Notes under the pieces: model-generated
Told to the model about the DNA's origin: nothing
Databases searched by the model: none
The model's input: the letters and a program-made list of their open reading frames with translations, nothing else
Made by a program: the position numbers and the translations under genes
Assembly: GCA_029268305.1 (NCBI GenBank)
Contig: JAJUGE010000037.1
Coordinates: 1 to 32,365 of the forward strand
Direction: 5' to 3'
Source: Alphaproteobacteria bacterium
GTDB taxonomy: Bacteria; Pseudomonadota; Alphaproteobacteria; JAJUGE01
DNA: 32,365 bases
Shown here: in pieces, positions 1-8,140 of the stretch
Layout: the number at the start of each line of letters is the position of its first letter
How positions within the stretch are numbered: position 1 is the first letter of the stretch

Positions 1-859
1 CGGCGAGATCGATGTCGGCGCGGGCGAACGGCGCCTCGATGAAGAGGATGTCGGCGTCCCGCACCAGGTCGACGATCCGGCGCACGTTCTCCGCGGTGCC
101 GGCGACATCGGTGACGTAGCCGATCTTCTGGCCGGGGCTGAGCGTCAGGATCTCCTGCTTCAGCCGGCCTAGCGGCAGGGTTCGCGGCCGGTCCGGATCG
201 TCGGCGCGCCACGCCACCTCGATCGGCGTATCCTCTGGGCGAGTCTCGCGGACCGCCTGCTTGAGCCGGCGCAGCCAGGGGCCGACGGCGAGCCCCCGCT
301 CCTCGAGGCGGTTCTTCCAGACGTTGATGTGCCGATCCTCCGTCACCGCGAAACCTAGACACGGTGTGCGATGGTCGAGGATCGCGCAGCGAACCCTGTA
401 CCCGCCTTCGTCGTGCAACAACCCGTCGACGAGGGCGATCGGCTCCTCGTCCTCTCGAACGAACCGGTGCGTGAGCCGCAGCCGCGCGCGGCGGCCGGCG
501 TCGGCGGCGTGGACTTCCGTCACCTCGAACACGAGGTCGCATTCGAACAGGTCGGCCAGGTTCCAGGTATAGGACGCGAGGCGATGCTCCACCCGATCGA
601 TGAATCCGGTGGGGCCAAACAGCCGGACCGTGCGATCCCGCCCGACGAGGGTCCGCAACAAACGGTCGAAGCCGATGAAATGATCGATGTGCGTGTGCGA
701 GACGAAAGCCTCCGAGATGCCAAGGAGGCGGCGCGGCGAGAGCGGACCGAGATCTCCCATGTCGAAGAGGAACGATCGCCGCTCGAACAGGGAGCGGACG
801 TAGAGCGCAGGGTCGCCGAACCGGTCGTTGACGAGGAACGGGTGCAGCAACGGCTTCAT
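1..859 (-). CDS. RNase Z-like metallo-beta-lactamase-fold hydrolase (partial, C-terminus cut by window edge)
   Basis: The first 286 residues are visible; the reading frame stays open to the left edge. The start is the ATG at 859, preceded by a GAAAGG ribosome site. Residues about 54-60 read SHTHIDHF, the metal-binding HxHxDH signature of the metallo-beta-lactamase fold, followed by a GFDRLLR stretch typical of the RNase Z branch. Near the cut end an FIEAPFARADIDLA segment resembles the conserved region just before the last metal histidines of RNase Z. The family either processes tRNA 3' ends or acts on other phosphodiesters; which applies here cannot be told, because the C-terminal histidine motif lies outside the window. 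It is divergent from the small gene at 946. Confident in the fold, moderate on RNase Z activity. Confidence 0.8.
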   Translation of the reverse strand, partial: MKPLLHPFLVNDRFGDPALYVRSLFERRSFLFDMGDLGPLSPRRLLGISEAFVSHTHIDHFIGFDRLLRTLVGRDRTVRLFGPTGFIDRVEHRLASYTWNLADLFECDLVFEVTEVHAADAGRRARLRLTHRFVREDEEPIALVDGLLHDEGGYRVRCAILDHRTPCLGFAVTEDRHINVWKNRLEERGLAVGPWLRRLKQAVRETRPEDTPIEVAWRADDPDRPRTLPLGRLKQEILTLSPGQKIGYVTDVAGTAENVRRIVDLVRDADILFIEAPFARADIDLA

Positions 860-945
860 CGCGGCGAACCTTTCGCGGACGACAGGCCCGGAACCACGCG
901 CTCGACGCGCTGTTGCCCGAGCGAGTCCGAACAGGAGAAGGCATC

Positions 946-1134
946 ATGCCGAAGCGCAAGAGCACCGACGAGCAGATCGTTCACGACCAGCAGCACACCG
1001 GAAACCACGACTATCCGGGTCAGGAACAGGGCGGCTCGGACAAGTTCGGCGGCACCCGCGCCGGCGCCGAGAACGTGGAGAACGACAAGGCGAAAGCCGG
1101 GGCCCGGCCCGACAAGCAGCCTCGAAAGGAGTGA
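946..1134 (+). CDS. Small hydrophilic, probably disordered protein, unknown function
   Basis: A 62-residue protein beginning MPKRKSTDEQIVHDQQ. I chose the ATG at 946 over the TTG at 913 because ACAGGAGAAG sits just upstream as a good ribosome site. The protein is almost entirely charged and polar (Lys, Asp, Glu, Gln, Gly), has no hydrophobic core, no cysteine and no membrane segment, so it is probably intrinsically disordered. Short lysine-rich and glycine-rich proteins of this kind are often stress-induced in soil alphaproteobacteria, but I recognise no family. It stands between the divergent RNase Z-like gene and regB. The strong ribosome site and the lack of a better ORF support it being real. 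Confidence 0.6.
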   Translation: MPKRKSTDEQIVHDQQHTGNHDYPGQEQGGSDKFGGTRAGAENVENDKAKAGARPDKQPRKE

Positions 1135-1266
1135 GCGCCGCCGGCAGAGGAAGCGATCTCCCGACCATAGGGCCGGGGAAAATGGGGAGCGTTGTCCGGC
1201 GGCCGGCTCTTGGTCTCCGGTCCCGCACCGGGTAAACCCGTCCGAGGCGCGGCGGGACTGGAACCG

Positions 1267-2613
1267 ATGGCGGAACGAACGGGCGTCGAGTTGGCCGGAG
1301 CGACGGCTGGGGCAGAGCCGCGGACACCGGCCGGCAAGTCCGGAGCGGCAGGGCAGGTGCAGCTTCGCACGCTGGTGCTGATCCGGTGGCTCGCGGTCGC
1401 CGGCCAGGCGGCGAGCCTGCTCGGCGTTCATTATGGCCTCGGCTACGAACTGCCGATCGTCCCGGCACTGCTCGTGGTCGCGACGTCGGTTCTCCTGAAC
1501 TTCGCCGTCGTCGTCTGGCACGGCGGCAATGCGAGGCTCGGCGACCGCGACGCGTCGCTCTATCTCGGCTTCGACATCGTGCAGCTTTCGGTGCTGCTCT
1601 ATCTCACCGGCGGCCTGAACAACCCCTTCGAGCTGCTCGTGCTCGCCCCGGTCACGGTTTCGGCGACCGTCCTGTCGCGGGGCAGCACCGTCCGCCTCTG
1701 CCTGCTCGCGATCGCCTGCGTCAGCGGCCTCGCCGTCTGGCATATGCCCCTGCCGTGGGACGGTGCGCCGCCAGCGCTGCCGCCGACGCTGATCTTCGCC
1801 GTCTGGGCCGCGACCGTGTTCGCGATCGTCTTCATCGCCGCCTATGTCAGCAAGGTGGCGGTGGAATCGCGCCGCATGTCGGATGCGCTGGCGGCCACGC
1901 AGATCGCGCTGGCGCGGGAGCAGCGGCTCTCCTCGCTCGGCACCCTGGCTGCGGCCGCGGCGCACGAGCTCGGCTCGCCGCTGGCGACGATCGCGGTGGT
2001 GGCGCGCGAGATCGCCCGCGACCTGCCGCCCGACAGCCCCCTCGCCGAGGACGCCGAGCTTCTGCTGACCCAGACCGATCGCTGCCGGGAAATCCTGACC
2101 GAGCTCGCCCGCCGGCCCGACGCCGACGACCGCGACCCGTTCCTGGATGTGCCGATCACCGGACTGATCCAGGAAATCGTCGCGCGGCACGAGCGCGAGG
2201 GAGTCGCCGTCACCGTCCGGCCTCACCCGCCGTCCGACGGCGCGCCCGAGCCGGTGCTCAGCCGCCGGCCCGAACTGGTGCACGGCCTCGGCAATCTGAT
2301 CGCGAACGCGATCCAGTTCGCGCGGCGCGGCGTCGAGATCGATCTCGAGTGGGACGAGCGGGAGCTCCGGGTGACGATCCTCGACGACGGCCCCGGCTTC
2401 CCGCCGGCGCTTCTCGGCCGGCTCGGGGAGCCATACATTTCCGGGCGGCCGGACGACGAGGAGCACATGGGGCTCGGCATCTTCATCGCGGTCAACCTGC
2501 TGGAAAGGGACGGCGCCCGATTGTCCTTCGCCAACGCGCGCCCGCGCGGAGCCAGAGTTGCGGTGGTGTGGCGACGCGCCATATTGGAAGAACGACGGGG
2601 CCGATCGGCATGA
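1267..2613 (+). CDS. regB: RegB/PrrB/ActS-type redox sensor histidine kinase
   Basis: A 448-residue membrane sensor kinase. Several hydrophobic segments fill residues about 35-200, and the GGLNNPF motif at residues 115-121 is the quinone-sensing signature of RegB. The dimerisation and phosphorylation box (AAAHELGSPLATI) gives phospho-acceptor His at residue 233. The DRCREIL segment carries Cys 273, aligning with the redox-active cysteine of Rhodobacter RegB (Cys265). A C-terminal ATPase domain has N-box (NLIANAIQFA) and G-box (DDGPGF, MGLGIFI) motifs. RegB senses quinone pool and redox state and phosphorylates RegA. The stop overlaps an in-frame ATG of the next gene (ATGA), suggesting coupling. 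A TTG start at 1192 is possible but has no clear ribosome site. All hallmark residues are present. Confidence 0.93.
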   Translation: MAERTGVELAGATAGAEPRTPAGKSGAAGQVQLRTLVLIRWLAVAGQAASLLGVHYGLGYELPIVPALLVVATSVLLNFAVVVWHGGNARLGDRDASLYLGFDIVQLSVLLYLTGGLNNPFELLVLAPVTVSATVLSRGSTVRLCLLAIACVSGLAVWHMPLPWDGAPPALPPTLIFAVWAATVFAIVFIAAYVSKVAVESRRMSDALAATQIALAREQRLSSLGTLAAAAAHELGSPLATIAVVAREIARDLPPDSPLAEDAELLLTQTDRCREILTELARRPDADDRDPFLDVPITGLIQEIVARHEREGVAVTVRPHPPSDGAPEPVLSRRPELVHGLGNLIANAIQFARRGVEIDLEWDERELRVTILDDGPGFPPALLGRLGEPYISGRPDDEEHMGLGIFIAVNLLERDGARLSFANARPRGARVAVVWRRAILEERRGRSA

Positions 2614-2648
2614 AAACGGGAAAAGAAACCAGGTCGGCGGGAGAAGAC

Positions 2649-3218
2649 ATGACGGTCTCGGGATCGAATGGCAGCGGCGGAGAGGAGCAGACCGAGCGCA
2701 CGCTCCTGATCGTGGACGACGACACCATCTTCCTCGGGCGATTGAGCCGGGCGATGGAGCGTCGGGGATTCGAAGTGGAGCAGGCCGACAGCGTCGTCGC
2801 GGGGATCGAGGCCGTCCGGCGGGCGCCGCCGCGCTATGCAGTGGTCGATCTCCGGCTCGGAGACGGCAGCGGGCTCGACGTGGTCGGCACGCTGCAGGAG
2901 CTGCGGCCGGAGGCGAGGATCGTGATGCTGACCGGCTACGGCAACATCGCCACGGCGGTCGCGGCCGTGAAGGCGGGCGCCGTCGACTATCTCACGAAGC
3001 CGGCCGACGCCGATTCGGTCGAAGCCGCCCTGCTGCAGCAGGGCGACGGCCCGCCGCCGCCGCCGGAGCAGCCGATGTCGGCCGACCGGGTACGGTGGGA
3101 GCATATTCAGCGCGTCTACGAACAGTGCGATCGCAACGTTTCGGAGACCGCGCGCCGGCTGCGTATGCATCGGCGCACGCTGCAGCGGATCCTCGCCAAG
3201 CACGCGCCCCGCGAATAA
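2649..3218 (+). CDS. regA: RegA/PrrA/ActR-type redox response regulator
   Basis: A 189-residue response regulator. The receiver domain has the acidic pocket VDDD near residue 21-24, phospho-acceptor Asp 67 in YAVVDLRL, and the switch/lysine motifs MLTGYG and LTKPAD. A proline linker (PPPPPEQP) and the strongly conserved MSADRVRWEHIQRVYE segment lead into a Fis-type helix-turn-helix (ETARRLRMHRRTLQRIL), which is the RegA DNA-binding signature. RegA controls respiration, terminal oxidases, nitrogen and carbon fixation genes in alphaproteobacteria. I prefer the ATG at 2649 because GGGAGAAG precedes it and the length matches known RegA; an ATG at 2610 overlapping the regB stop would add 13 residues. 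No senC gene, the common RegA neighbour, lies nearby. Confidence 0.94.
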   Translation: MTVSGSNGSGGEEQTERTLLIVDDDTIFLGRLSRAMERRGFEVEQADSVVAGIEAVRRAPPRYAVVDLRLGDGSGLDVVGTLQELRPEARIVMLTGYGNIATAVAAVKAGAVDYLTKPADADSVEAALLQQGDGPPPPPEQPMSADRVRWEHIQRVYEQCDRNVSETARRLRMHRRTLQRILAKHAPRE

Positions 3219-3234
3219 TCCGGCTGGAGGCGGC

Positions 3235-4008
3235 ATGCCGCCGACACGCCCATCAATCATCGCACGACTGTTCACCCCAGCAGGGTCCGGGACGTCCAAC
3301 GCCGTGCCGCCGAGCACCCGACTCTACGTCGTCGGCGACATTCACGGCCGGGCGGACCTTCTCCGTATCCTGCACGAGGCGATCGTCGAAGACGCCGCCG
3401 ACGCGCCGCCGCGGCGGGTGATCGTCTATCTCGGCGACTATGTCGATCGCGGCGCGGAGTCATCGGCGGTCATCGAGATGCTCGCCTCCGGCCCGCCCGC
3501 CGGATTCGAGGCCGTTCACCTCCTCGGCAATCATGAAGCCTGGCTGCTGGACTTCCTCGACGACCCCGACCAGGGCGCCGGCTGGATCATGAACGGCGGC
3601 AGCGCCACCCTGCTGAGCTACGGCGTGGATGCCGCCGGGATCTCGTTCCAGCGCGACCGGCTCGCCAGGGCTCGCGACGAGTTGCGGGCGAAACTGCCGC
3701 CAGCGCATCTCGCCTTCCTCCGGTCGCTGAAGCTGTCGCACGTGGAAGGCGACTATCTGTTCGTGCACGCCGGCATTCGCCCGGGCGTCCCGCTCGACCG
3801 GCAGAGCGCCGACGACCTCGTCTGGATTCGCGACGAGTTCCTGTTCTCGGACGCCGATCACGGCAAGGTGGTGGTGCACGGACATACCATCGTCGACGAG
3901 CCCGAGGTGCTCGACAACCGGATCGGCATCGACACCGGCGCCTTCGCGACCGGCCGTCTCACCTGTCTGGTGCTCGAAGGCACCACCCGACGCTTCGTCT
4001 CGACCTGA
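3235..4008 (+). CDS. PPP-family serine/threonine protein phosphatase (metallophosphoesterase)
   Basis: A 257-residue protein with the three PPP metal motifs in order: VVGDIHGR (Asp35, His37), YLGDYVDRG, and LLGNHEAW, followed by C-terminal histidines in FVHAGIRPG and VVHGHTI. These bind the two-metal centre that hydrolyses phosphate esters. The bacterial PrpA/ApaH-like group includes both protein phosphatases and diadenosine tetraphosphatases, and sequence alone does not separate them here. The start follows a GGAGG site, 16 bases after the regA stop, so it is probably cotranscribed with regBA. That linkage makes a signalling role reasonable but unproven. The protein lacks a signal peptide and should be cytoplasmic. 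Confidence 0.88.
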   Translation: MPPTRPSIIARLFTPAGSGTSNAVPPSTRLYVVGDIHGRADLLRILHEAIVEDAADAPPRRVIVYLGDYVDRGAESSAVIEMLASGPPAGFEAVHLLGNHEAWLLDFLDDPDQGAGWIMNGGSATLLSYGVDAAGISFQRDRLARARDELRAKLPPAHLAFLRSLKLSHVEGDYLFVHAGIRPGVPLDRQSADDLVWIRDEFLFSDADHGKVVVHGHTIVDEPEVLDNRIGIDTGAFATGRLTCLVLEGTTRRFVST

Positions 4009-4065
4009 TCGACCCCGCCCGACTAGTATCGCCTTTCCAAACGACACTCGCGGGAGGCGACGGTC

Positions 4066-5007
4066 ATGGGCATCGGAGTGGGGCTTGGGCTGGCGGAGTT
4101 CCCGTTTTCAGGGCATGCGCCGTTCTGGCGCTGGGTCGAGGCGTGCGAGGCGGGCGGGGTCGATTCGATCTGGCAGAGCGACCGGCTCGTTTCGAGAGAG
4201 CCTTTCCTCGAGACGATGAGCGTGATGGCCGCACTCGCCGGGGCCACCGAGCGGCTCAAGTTCGGCATGAACGTCGCCTCGGCCGGATTGCGCGACCCGC
4301 TCCTCCTCGCCAAGCAGTGCGCGACGATAGACTTCCTGAGCGGCGGCCGCCTCCTGCCGGCCTTCGGCGTCGGCAATCCGAAATCGCGCGACTGGACGGC
4401 GACAGGGCGCGAATCCGCCGGCAGCGGCGCCATCGCCGACGAGGCGCTGGAGATCATCGCGCGTCTCTGGTCCGGCGAGGCGGTGAGCTTCGAAGGCAAG
4501 CATTTCCGCTATGACGGCGCCTCGATCTCGCCGTCGCCGGTGCAGAAGCAGATCCCGATGTGGATCGGCGGGTCGAGCAAGGCGGCCATCCGCCGGACCG
4601 GCCGGCTCGGCACCGGTTGGCAGGCCGGGTTCGAGACGCCGGAGCAGGTCGCCCCCGTGGTCGCCGCGATCAAGGAGGCCGCGCGCGAGGCGGGGCGGAA
4701 CATCGACGAGGATCATTACGGCGCCGGCTTCTCGTTCCGCTTCGGCAGCTGGGACGACCCGATCGTCGCGAAACGCGGCGAGGCCGTGACCAAACGGACC
4801 GGGCGGGATCCGCGCAAGGTGTTCGTGGTCGGCGACGCCCGGGACATTCTCGACCGGATCCACGCCTATATCGGCGCTGGCATCTCCAAGTTCATCCTGC
4901 GCCCGATCGGCGGCGACGACGCCGAGATGCTCGACCAGACGCAGCGCCTCATCGTCGAGGTCTTGCCCGAGGTCGAGGCGATGAACCGCCGCGCCGCCGC
5001 TGAATAG
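4066..5007 (+). CDS. LLM-class (luciferase-like) flavin- or F420-dependent oxidoreductase
   Basis: A 313-residue bacterial luciferase-like TIM-barrel protein. Diagnostic features are the N-terminal barrel strand (GVGLGLAEFPFSG), the AGGVDSIWQSDRL segment, the PLLLAKQCATIDFLSGGR block typical of the superfamily, and IPMWIGGSSKAAIRRTGR toward the cofactor site. Family members use reduced FMN or F420 to oxidise or reduce varied substrates; the substrate here is unknown. A GGGAGG site precedes the ATG, with 57 bases after the phosphatase gene, so it may end the regBA-containing transcript. Its stop is only four bases from that of the converging DUF2474 gene. Confidence 0.88.
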   Translation: MGIGVGLGLAEFPFSGHAPFWRWVEACEAGGVDSIWQSDRLVSREPFLETMSVMAALAGATERLKFGMNVASAGLRDPLLLAKQCATIDFLSGGRLLPAFGVGNPKSRDWTATGRESAGSGAIADEALEIIARLWSGEAVSFEGKHFRYDGASISPSPVQKQIPMWIGGSSKAAIRRTGRLGTGWQAGFETPEQVAPVVAAIKEAAREAGRNIDEDHYGAGFSFRFGSWDDPIVAKRGEAVTKRTGRDPRKVFVVGDARDILDRIHAYIGAGISKFILRPIGGDDAEMLDQTQRLIVEVLPEVEAMNRRAAAE

Positions 5008-5020
5008 GCCCTCAGGGGCC
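5007..5020. terminator. Short GC hairpin between converging genes
   Basis: GGCCC-TCAG-GGGCC forms a five-pair stem exactly over the converging stop codons of the oxidoreductase and DUF2474 genes. It could act in both directions, but it has no T-run on either side, so the call is weak. Confidence 0.3.
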
Positions 5021-5137
5021 GATCGCGAGCTTGATCAGGTAGCCGACTGCGCTGACGACGGCCACGCCGGCGATCCAGAGCCCGACGAACCAGGCGAGCC
5101 TCTTCCACAGCGGCGAGCCCGGATCGTCGCGCCTCAA
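5012..5137 (-). CDS. DUF2474 small single-span protein, cytochrome bd accessory subunit candidate
   Basis: A 41-residue protein read RRDDPGSPLWKRLAWFVG, then one membrane span (about residues 17-37) and a short tail. The PLWKRLAWFVGLW start of the span matches the DUF2474 family, which is regularly encoded straight after CioAB-type cytochrome bd genes. No ATG exists; the best start is the TTG at 5137, embedded in the cydB stop (TTGA arrangement), which suggests translation coupled to cydB. By analogy with CydX, it probably stabilises the oxidase in the inner membrane; that role is inference. Confidence 0.75.
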   Translation of the reverse strand: MRRDDPGSPLWKRLAWFVGLWIAGVAVVSAVGYLIKLAIGP

Positions 5138-6141
5138 TGGTAGCCCTCGCCCAGGCGCAGCTTGCCGCGGAAGATCCAGTACGAGTAGACGGTGTAGCCG
5201 AGGATGATCGGCATCAGGAACACGGCGCCGACCAGCATGAAGGTCAGGCTGTCGTCCGCGTTCGCGGCCTCCCTGTAGGTGATGTCCGGCGGGATCAGAT
5301 AGGGATAGAGACTGACGGCGAGCCCGGCGAATGAGGCGACGAACAGGCCGAGCGCCAGGAGGAACGGCACCACCTCCATGTCGGCACGCACCGCGAAGAA
5401 ATAGGCGGCGGCGAGCAGCAGCGTCAGCAGCGGCACGACCCACAGGAACCAGAGCGAGCCGAAGGAGAACCAGCGGTCACGCACCGCGTCGTTCTCCAGC
5501 ACCGTCCCGAAGCTGACGAGCAGGATCAGCAGGACGACGGCGGCGCCCAGCGGAAGCTGCAGGTTCCGCATTCGCCGCTGCAGCGGCCCTTCGGTCTTTA
5601 TCACGAGCCAGCACGCGCCGAGCAGCGCGTAGCCGACCATCAGCGATACCCCGCAGAGCACGGTGAACGGCGTGAGCCAGTCGAACCAGCCGCCGGCATA
5701 GACGCCGTTCTCGACGGCGACCCCCTGCACGAAGGCGCCGACCATCACCCCCTGCGAGAACGCCGCGACCGCCGAGCCTCCGATGAACGACCAGTCCCAG
5801 TAGTTCCGACTCTCGCGACGACGCGTTCGAAACCGGAACTCGAAGGCGACCCCGCGCAGGACGAGGGCGAGCAGCATGGCGATGACCGGCGCGTAGAACG
5901 CCGTGAGGAGGATCGAATAGGCGAGCGGGAAGGCCGCGAACAGGCCGGCGCCGCCGAGAACCAGCCAGGTCTCGTTTCCGTCCCACACCGGGGCGACCGA
6001 GTTCATCATCGTGTCCCGCTCGTCACGGTCGCGGCCGAGCGGGAACAGGATCCCGATGCCGAGGTCGAACCCGTCGAGGATCACATAGGCGAGCAGCGCC
6101 ACCGCGATGATGACTGCCCAGATCGTCGGCATGTCGAGCAT
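5134..6141 (-). CDS. cydB: Cytochrome bd-type ubiquinol oxidase subunit II
   Basis: A 335-residue polytopic membrane protein. The N-terminal span with YVILDGFDLGIGILFP and the following VWDGNETWLVLGG motif are hallmarks of CydB. The WDWSFIGGSAVAAFSQG segment and overall length resemble the CioB (cyanide-insensitive) branch. Together with CydA it forms the quinol oxidase that reduces oxygen to water without pumping protons. A GGGGGAGG site lies just before the ATG, 15 bases after cydA. The stop overlaps the start of the DUF2474 gene. Operon order cydA-cydB-DUF2474 is standard. Confidence 0.95.
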   Translation of the reverse strand: MLDMPTIWAVIIAVALLAYVILDGFDLGIGILFPLGRDRDERDTMMNSVAPVWDGNETWLVLGGAGLFAAFPLAYSILLTAFYAPVIAMLLALVLRGVAFEFRFRTRRRESRNYWDWSFIGGSAVAAFSQGVMVGAFVQGVAVENGVYAGGWFDWLTPFTVLCGVSLMVGYALLGACWLVIKTEGPLQRRMRNLQLPLGAAVVLLILLVSFGTVLENDAVRDRWFSFGSLWFLWVVPLLTLLLAAAYFFAVRADMEVVPFLLALGLFVASFAGLAVSLYPYLIPPDITYREAANADDSLTFMLVGAVFLMPIILGYTVYSYWIFRGKLRLGEGYH

Positions 6142-6156
6142 GGCAGCCTCCCCCGT

Positions 6157-7566
6157 CTAATGGTGATGGTGATGCTGATGCTGATGGTCCTGCGCCGGGC
6201 CGGGCATGATGCCGGCGGTCCGAATCGGTCCTTCCTCGACGGCCTCGTCGCTCGGCATCTCCGGAGAATGCGCCATCAGGCGGATCATGTAGGCCGTGCC
6301 GGCCGTGAAGATCAGAAGGTAGACCACGATGAAGCCGAGCAGCGAGGTCGCGACGCCGGGCGCACCGATCGGCGACGCCGCGTCCGCCGTCCGCATGAGA
6401 CCGAAGACCACCCAGGGCTGGCGTCCGACCTCGGTCACGAACCAGCCGGCGAGAAGCGCCACGAAGCCGATCGGCCCCATCAGGACCGCCCAGCGCAGAT
6501 ACCACGGCGCATCGAACAGCCGCCGCCGAAACGCCTGCACCACCCCGACGGCGCCGAAGGCGATCATCAGGAGGCCGATGCCCACCATGACCCGGAAGGA
6601 CCAGAACACCGTCGGCACGTGCGGCCACTCGTCCCGCGGGAAGGCATCGAGACCGACGATCTCGGCGTCTAGCGAGTGCCCGAGGATGAGGCTTCCGAGC
6701 TTCGGAATGCCGATCTCGTGGCGCGTCTCGCCCGCTTCCATGTCCGGCAGACCGAACAGGATCAGCGGCGCGCCGGTCTGCGTCTGAAAGTGCCCTTCCA
6801 TCGCCGCGACCTTCGCCGGCTGGTGCTCGAGCGTGTTCAGCCCGTGCAGGTCGCCCACGACCAGCTGCGTCGGCGCCACGACCGCCGCCATGCCCACCGC
6901 CATCGCGAACATGACGCGCGCGGGCTGGTTCTGCCGGTTGCGCAACAGATGCCACGCGCCGACCGCACCCACCACGAAGGCGGTGGTGAGGTAGGCGGCC
7001 AGGGTCATGTGCAGGAAGCGGTAGGGGAAGGACGGATTGAAAATGACGCCGATCCAGCTCTCCGGCACGTAGCGCCCGTCTTCGACCAGGTAGGCGGCGG
7101 GCGTCTGCATCCAGCTGTTCGCCGACAGAATCCAGAACGCGGAGATGAGCGTGCCGACAGCCACGAACAGGGTCGCGACGAAGTGCAGCTTCGGCCCGAC
7201 CCGGTTGATCCCGAACAGCATGACGCCGAGGAAGCCGGCCTCGAGGAAGAAGGCGGTCAGCACCTCATAGGCGAGGAGCGGCCCAAGGACCGGCGCGGTC
7301 TTTTCCGCGAACGGCCCCCAGTTGGTGCCGAACTGGTAGCTCATGACGATCCCGGAGACGACGCCCATGGCGAAGGCGATCGCGAACGGCATCAGCCAGA
7401 AGCGATAGAGCTGCATGTAGACCGGGCGACCGGTGGCGAGCCAGAGCCCTTCCAGCACCGCCAGGTAACTGGCTAAACCGATCGTGAAGGCGGGAAAGAT
7501 GATGTGGAAGCTGATCGTGAACGCGAACTGGACGCGTGCGAGGAAGATCGGGTCGAGTGCCTCCAT
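6157..7566 (-). CDS. cydA: Cytochrome bd-type ubiquinol oxidase subunit I, with natural C-terminal His tract
   Basis: A 469-residue polytopic protein. His in TISFHIIFPAF near the N-terminus and His in RFLHMTLAAYLTT match the haem ligands of CydA, and the periplasmic-side FVTEVGRQPWVVFG motif is the GRQPW signature of the family. The quinol-binding loop is short, as in CioA-type oxidases. I chose ATG 7566 (MEALDPIFLARVQFAF) with GGGGGACC upstream; ATG 7584 would add six residues of no family character. The C-terminus ends in HQHQHHHHH, seven histidines within nine residues, which is unusual. It lies 117 bases downstream of the sulfide-detoxification genes on the same strand. Confidence 0.95.
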   Translation of the reverse strand: MEALDPIFLARVQFAFTISFHIIFPAFTIGLASYLAVLEGLWLATGRPVYMQLYRFWLMPFAIAFAMGVVSGIVMSYQFGTNWGPFAEKTAPVLGPLLAYEVLTAFFLEAGFLGVMLFGINRVGPKLHFVATLFVAVGTLISAFWILSANSWMQTPAAYLVEDGRYVPESWIGVIFNPSFPYRFLHMTLAAYLTTAFVVGAVGAWHLLRNRQNQPARVMFAMAVGMAAVVAPTQLVVGDLHGLNTLEHQPAKVAAMEGHFQTQTGAPLILFGLPDMEAGETRHEIGIPKLGSLILGHSLDAEIVGLDAFPRDEWPHVPTVFWSFRVMVGIGLLMIAFGAVGVVQAFRRRLFDAPWYLRWAVLMGPIGFVALLAGWFVTEVGRQPWVVFGLMRTADAASPIGAPGVATSLLGFIVVYLLIFTAGTAYMIRLMAHSPEMPSDEAVEEGPIRTAGIMPGPAQDHQHQHHHHH

Positions 7567-7683
7567 CGTCGGTCCCCCGGTCACATGTCATGACGGCATC
7601 GCGCAAGCGGTTCGGCGCGGTGAGGTGCCACCTTCGGTTCGGTAACGACGACCTGTCGGCCGATGTTCCTGAAGTTTCGAGCC

Positions 7684-8127
7684 TCAGCCCCGGCGGCCCG
7701 AACGGCCGCGCGCCTCCAGGTGCGGGCGGAGCGGCGAGAGGTCGTAACCGGCGGCGGCTCCGGCTTCGAGGATCGTCTCCGGCGGGAGCCGGTCCGCCTC
7801 GGCGAGCGCCCAGAGCATCGCCGAGCGCGTGCCCGAGCGGCAGAAGGCCAGCACGGGCCCCTCCAGCTCGTCCAGCGCGGCGCGAACCGCCTCGACGTCG
7901 CCTTCGGTCAGGCTTCCAGAGACGGCCGGGATGTGCCGGTAGGCGAGGCCGGCGCGCGCGGCCGCTGCCTCGATCTCGGCCGCCGGCGGCTGATCGCCAC
8001 TCTCGCCGTCCGGGCGATTGTTGATGATCGCCCTGAAGCCGTATTCCGCCGCCACGGCCACGTCCTCCACCCGCAATTGCGGTGCGACCGATACCGATGG
8101 GCTCAGCTTCCTCGGCTGCAACGTCAT
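7684..8127 (-). CDS. TIGR01244/DUF442 sulfurtransferase (Blh N-terminal domain homologue)
   Basis: A 147-residue protein of the DUF442 family, a dual-specificity-phosphatase-like fold. It has an FRAIINNRPDGE segment, and the active-site loop FCRSGTRSA gives the C-x5-R signature with nucleophilic cysteine near residue 94. In Blh proteins of rhizobia and Xylella this domain is fused in front of a persulfide dioxygenase; here the same two activities are separate genes, 13 bases apart, with the dioxygenase first. It likely transfers sulfane sulfur (rhodanese-like) during sulfide oxidation. A GGAGAGG site precedes the ATG. Family call is confident; chemistry is inferred from the operon. Confidence 0.87.
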   Translation of the reverse strand: MTLQPRKLSPSVSVAPQLRVEDVAVAAEYGFRAIINNRPDGESGDQPPAAEIEAAAARAGLAYRHIPAVSGSLTEGDVEAVRAALDELEGPVLAFCRSGTRSAMLWALAEADRLPPETILEAGAAAGYDLSPLRPHLEARGRSGRRG

Positions 8128-8140
8128 GGCTTTCCTCTCC

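Noticed and set aside
1192..1266. N-terminal extension of RegB from TTG 1192
   Set aside because: No ribosome site and no family similarity in the added 25 residues; ATG 1267 fits better, though neither start is strongly marked.
856..2466. 536-residue minus-strand open frame opposite regB
   Set aside because: RegB on the plus strand carries all diagnostic motifs; the reverse frame also runs through the separate small gene at 946 and the RNase Z-like start.
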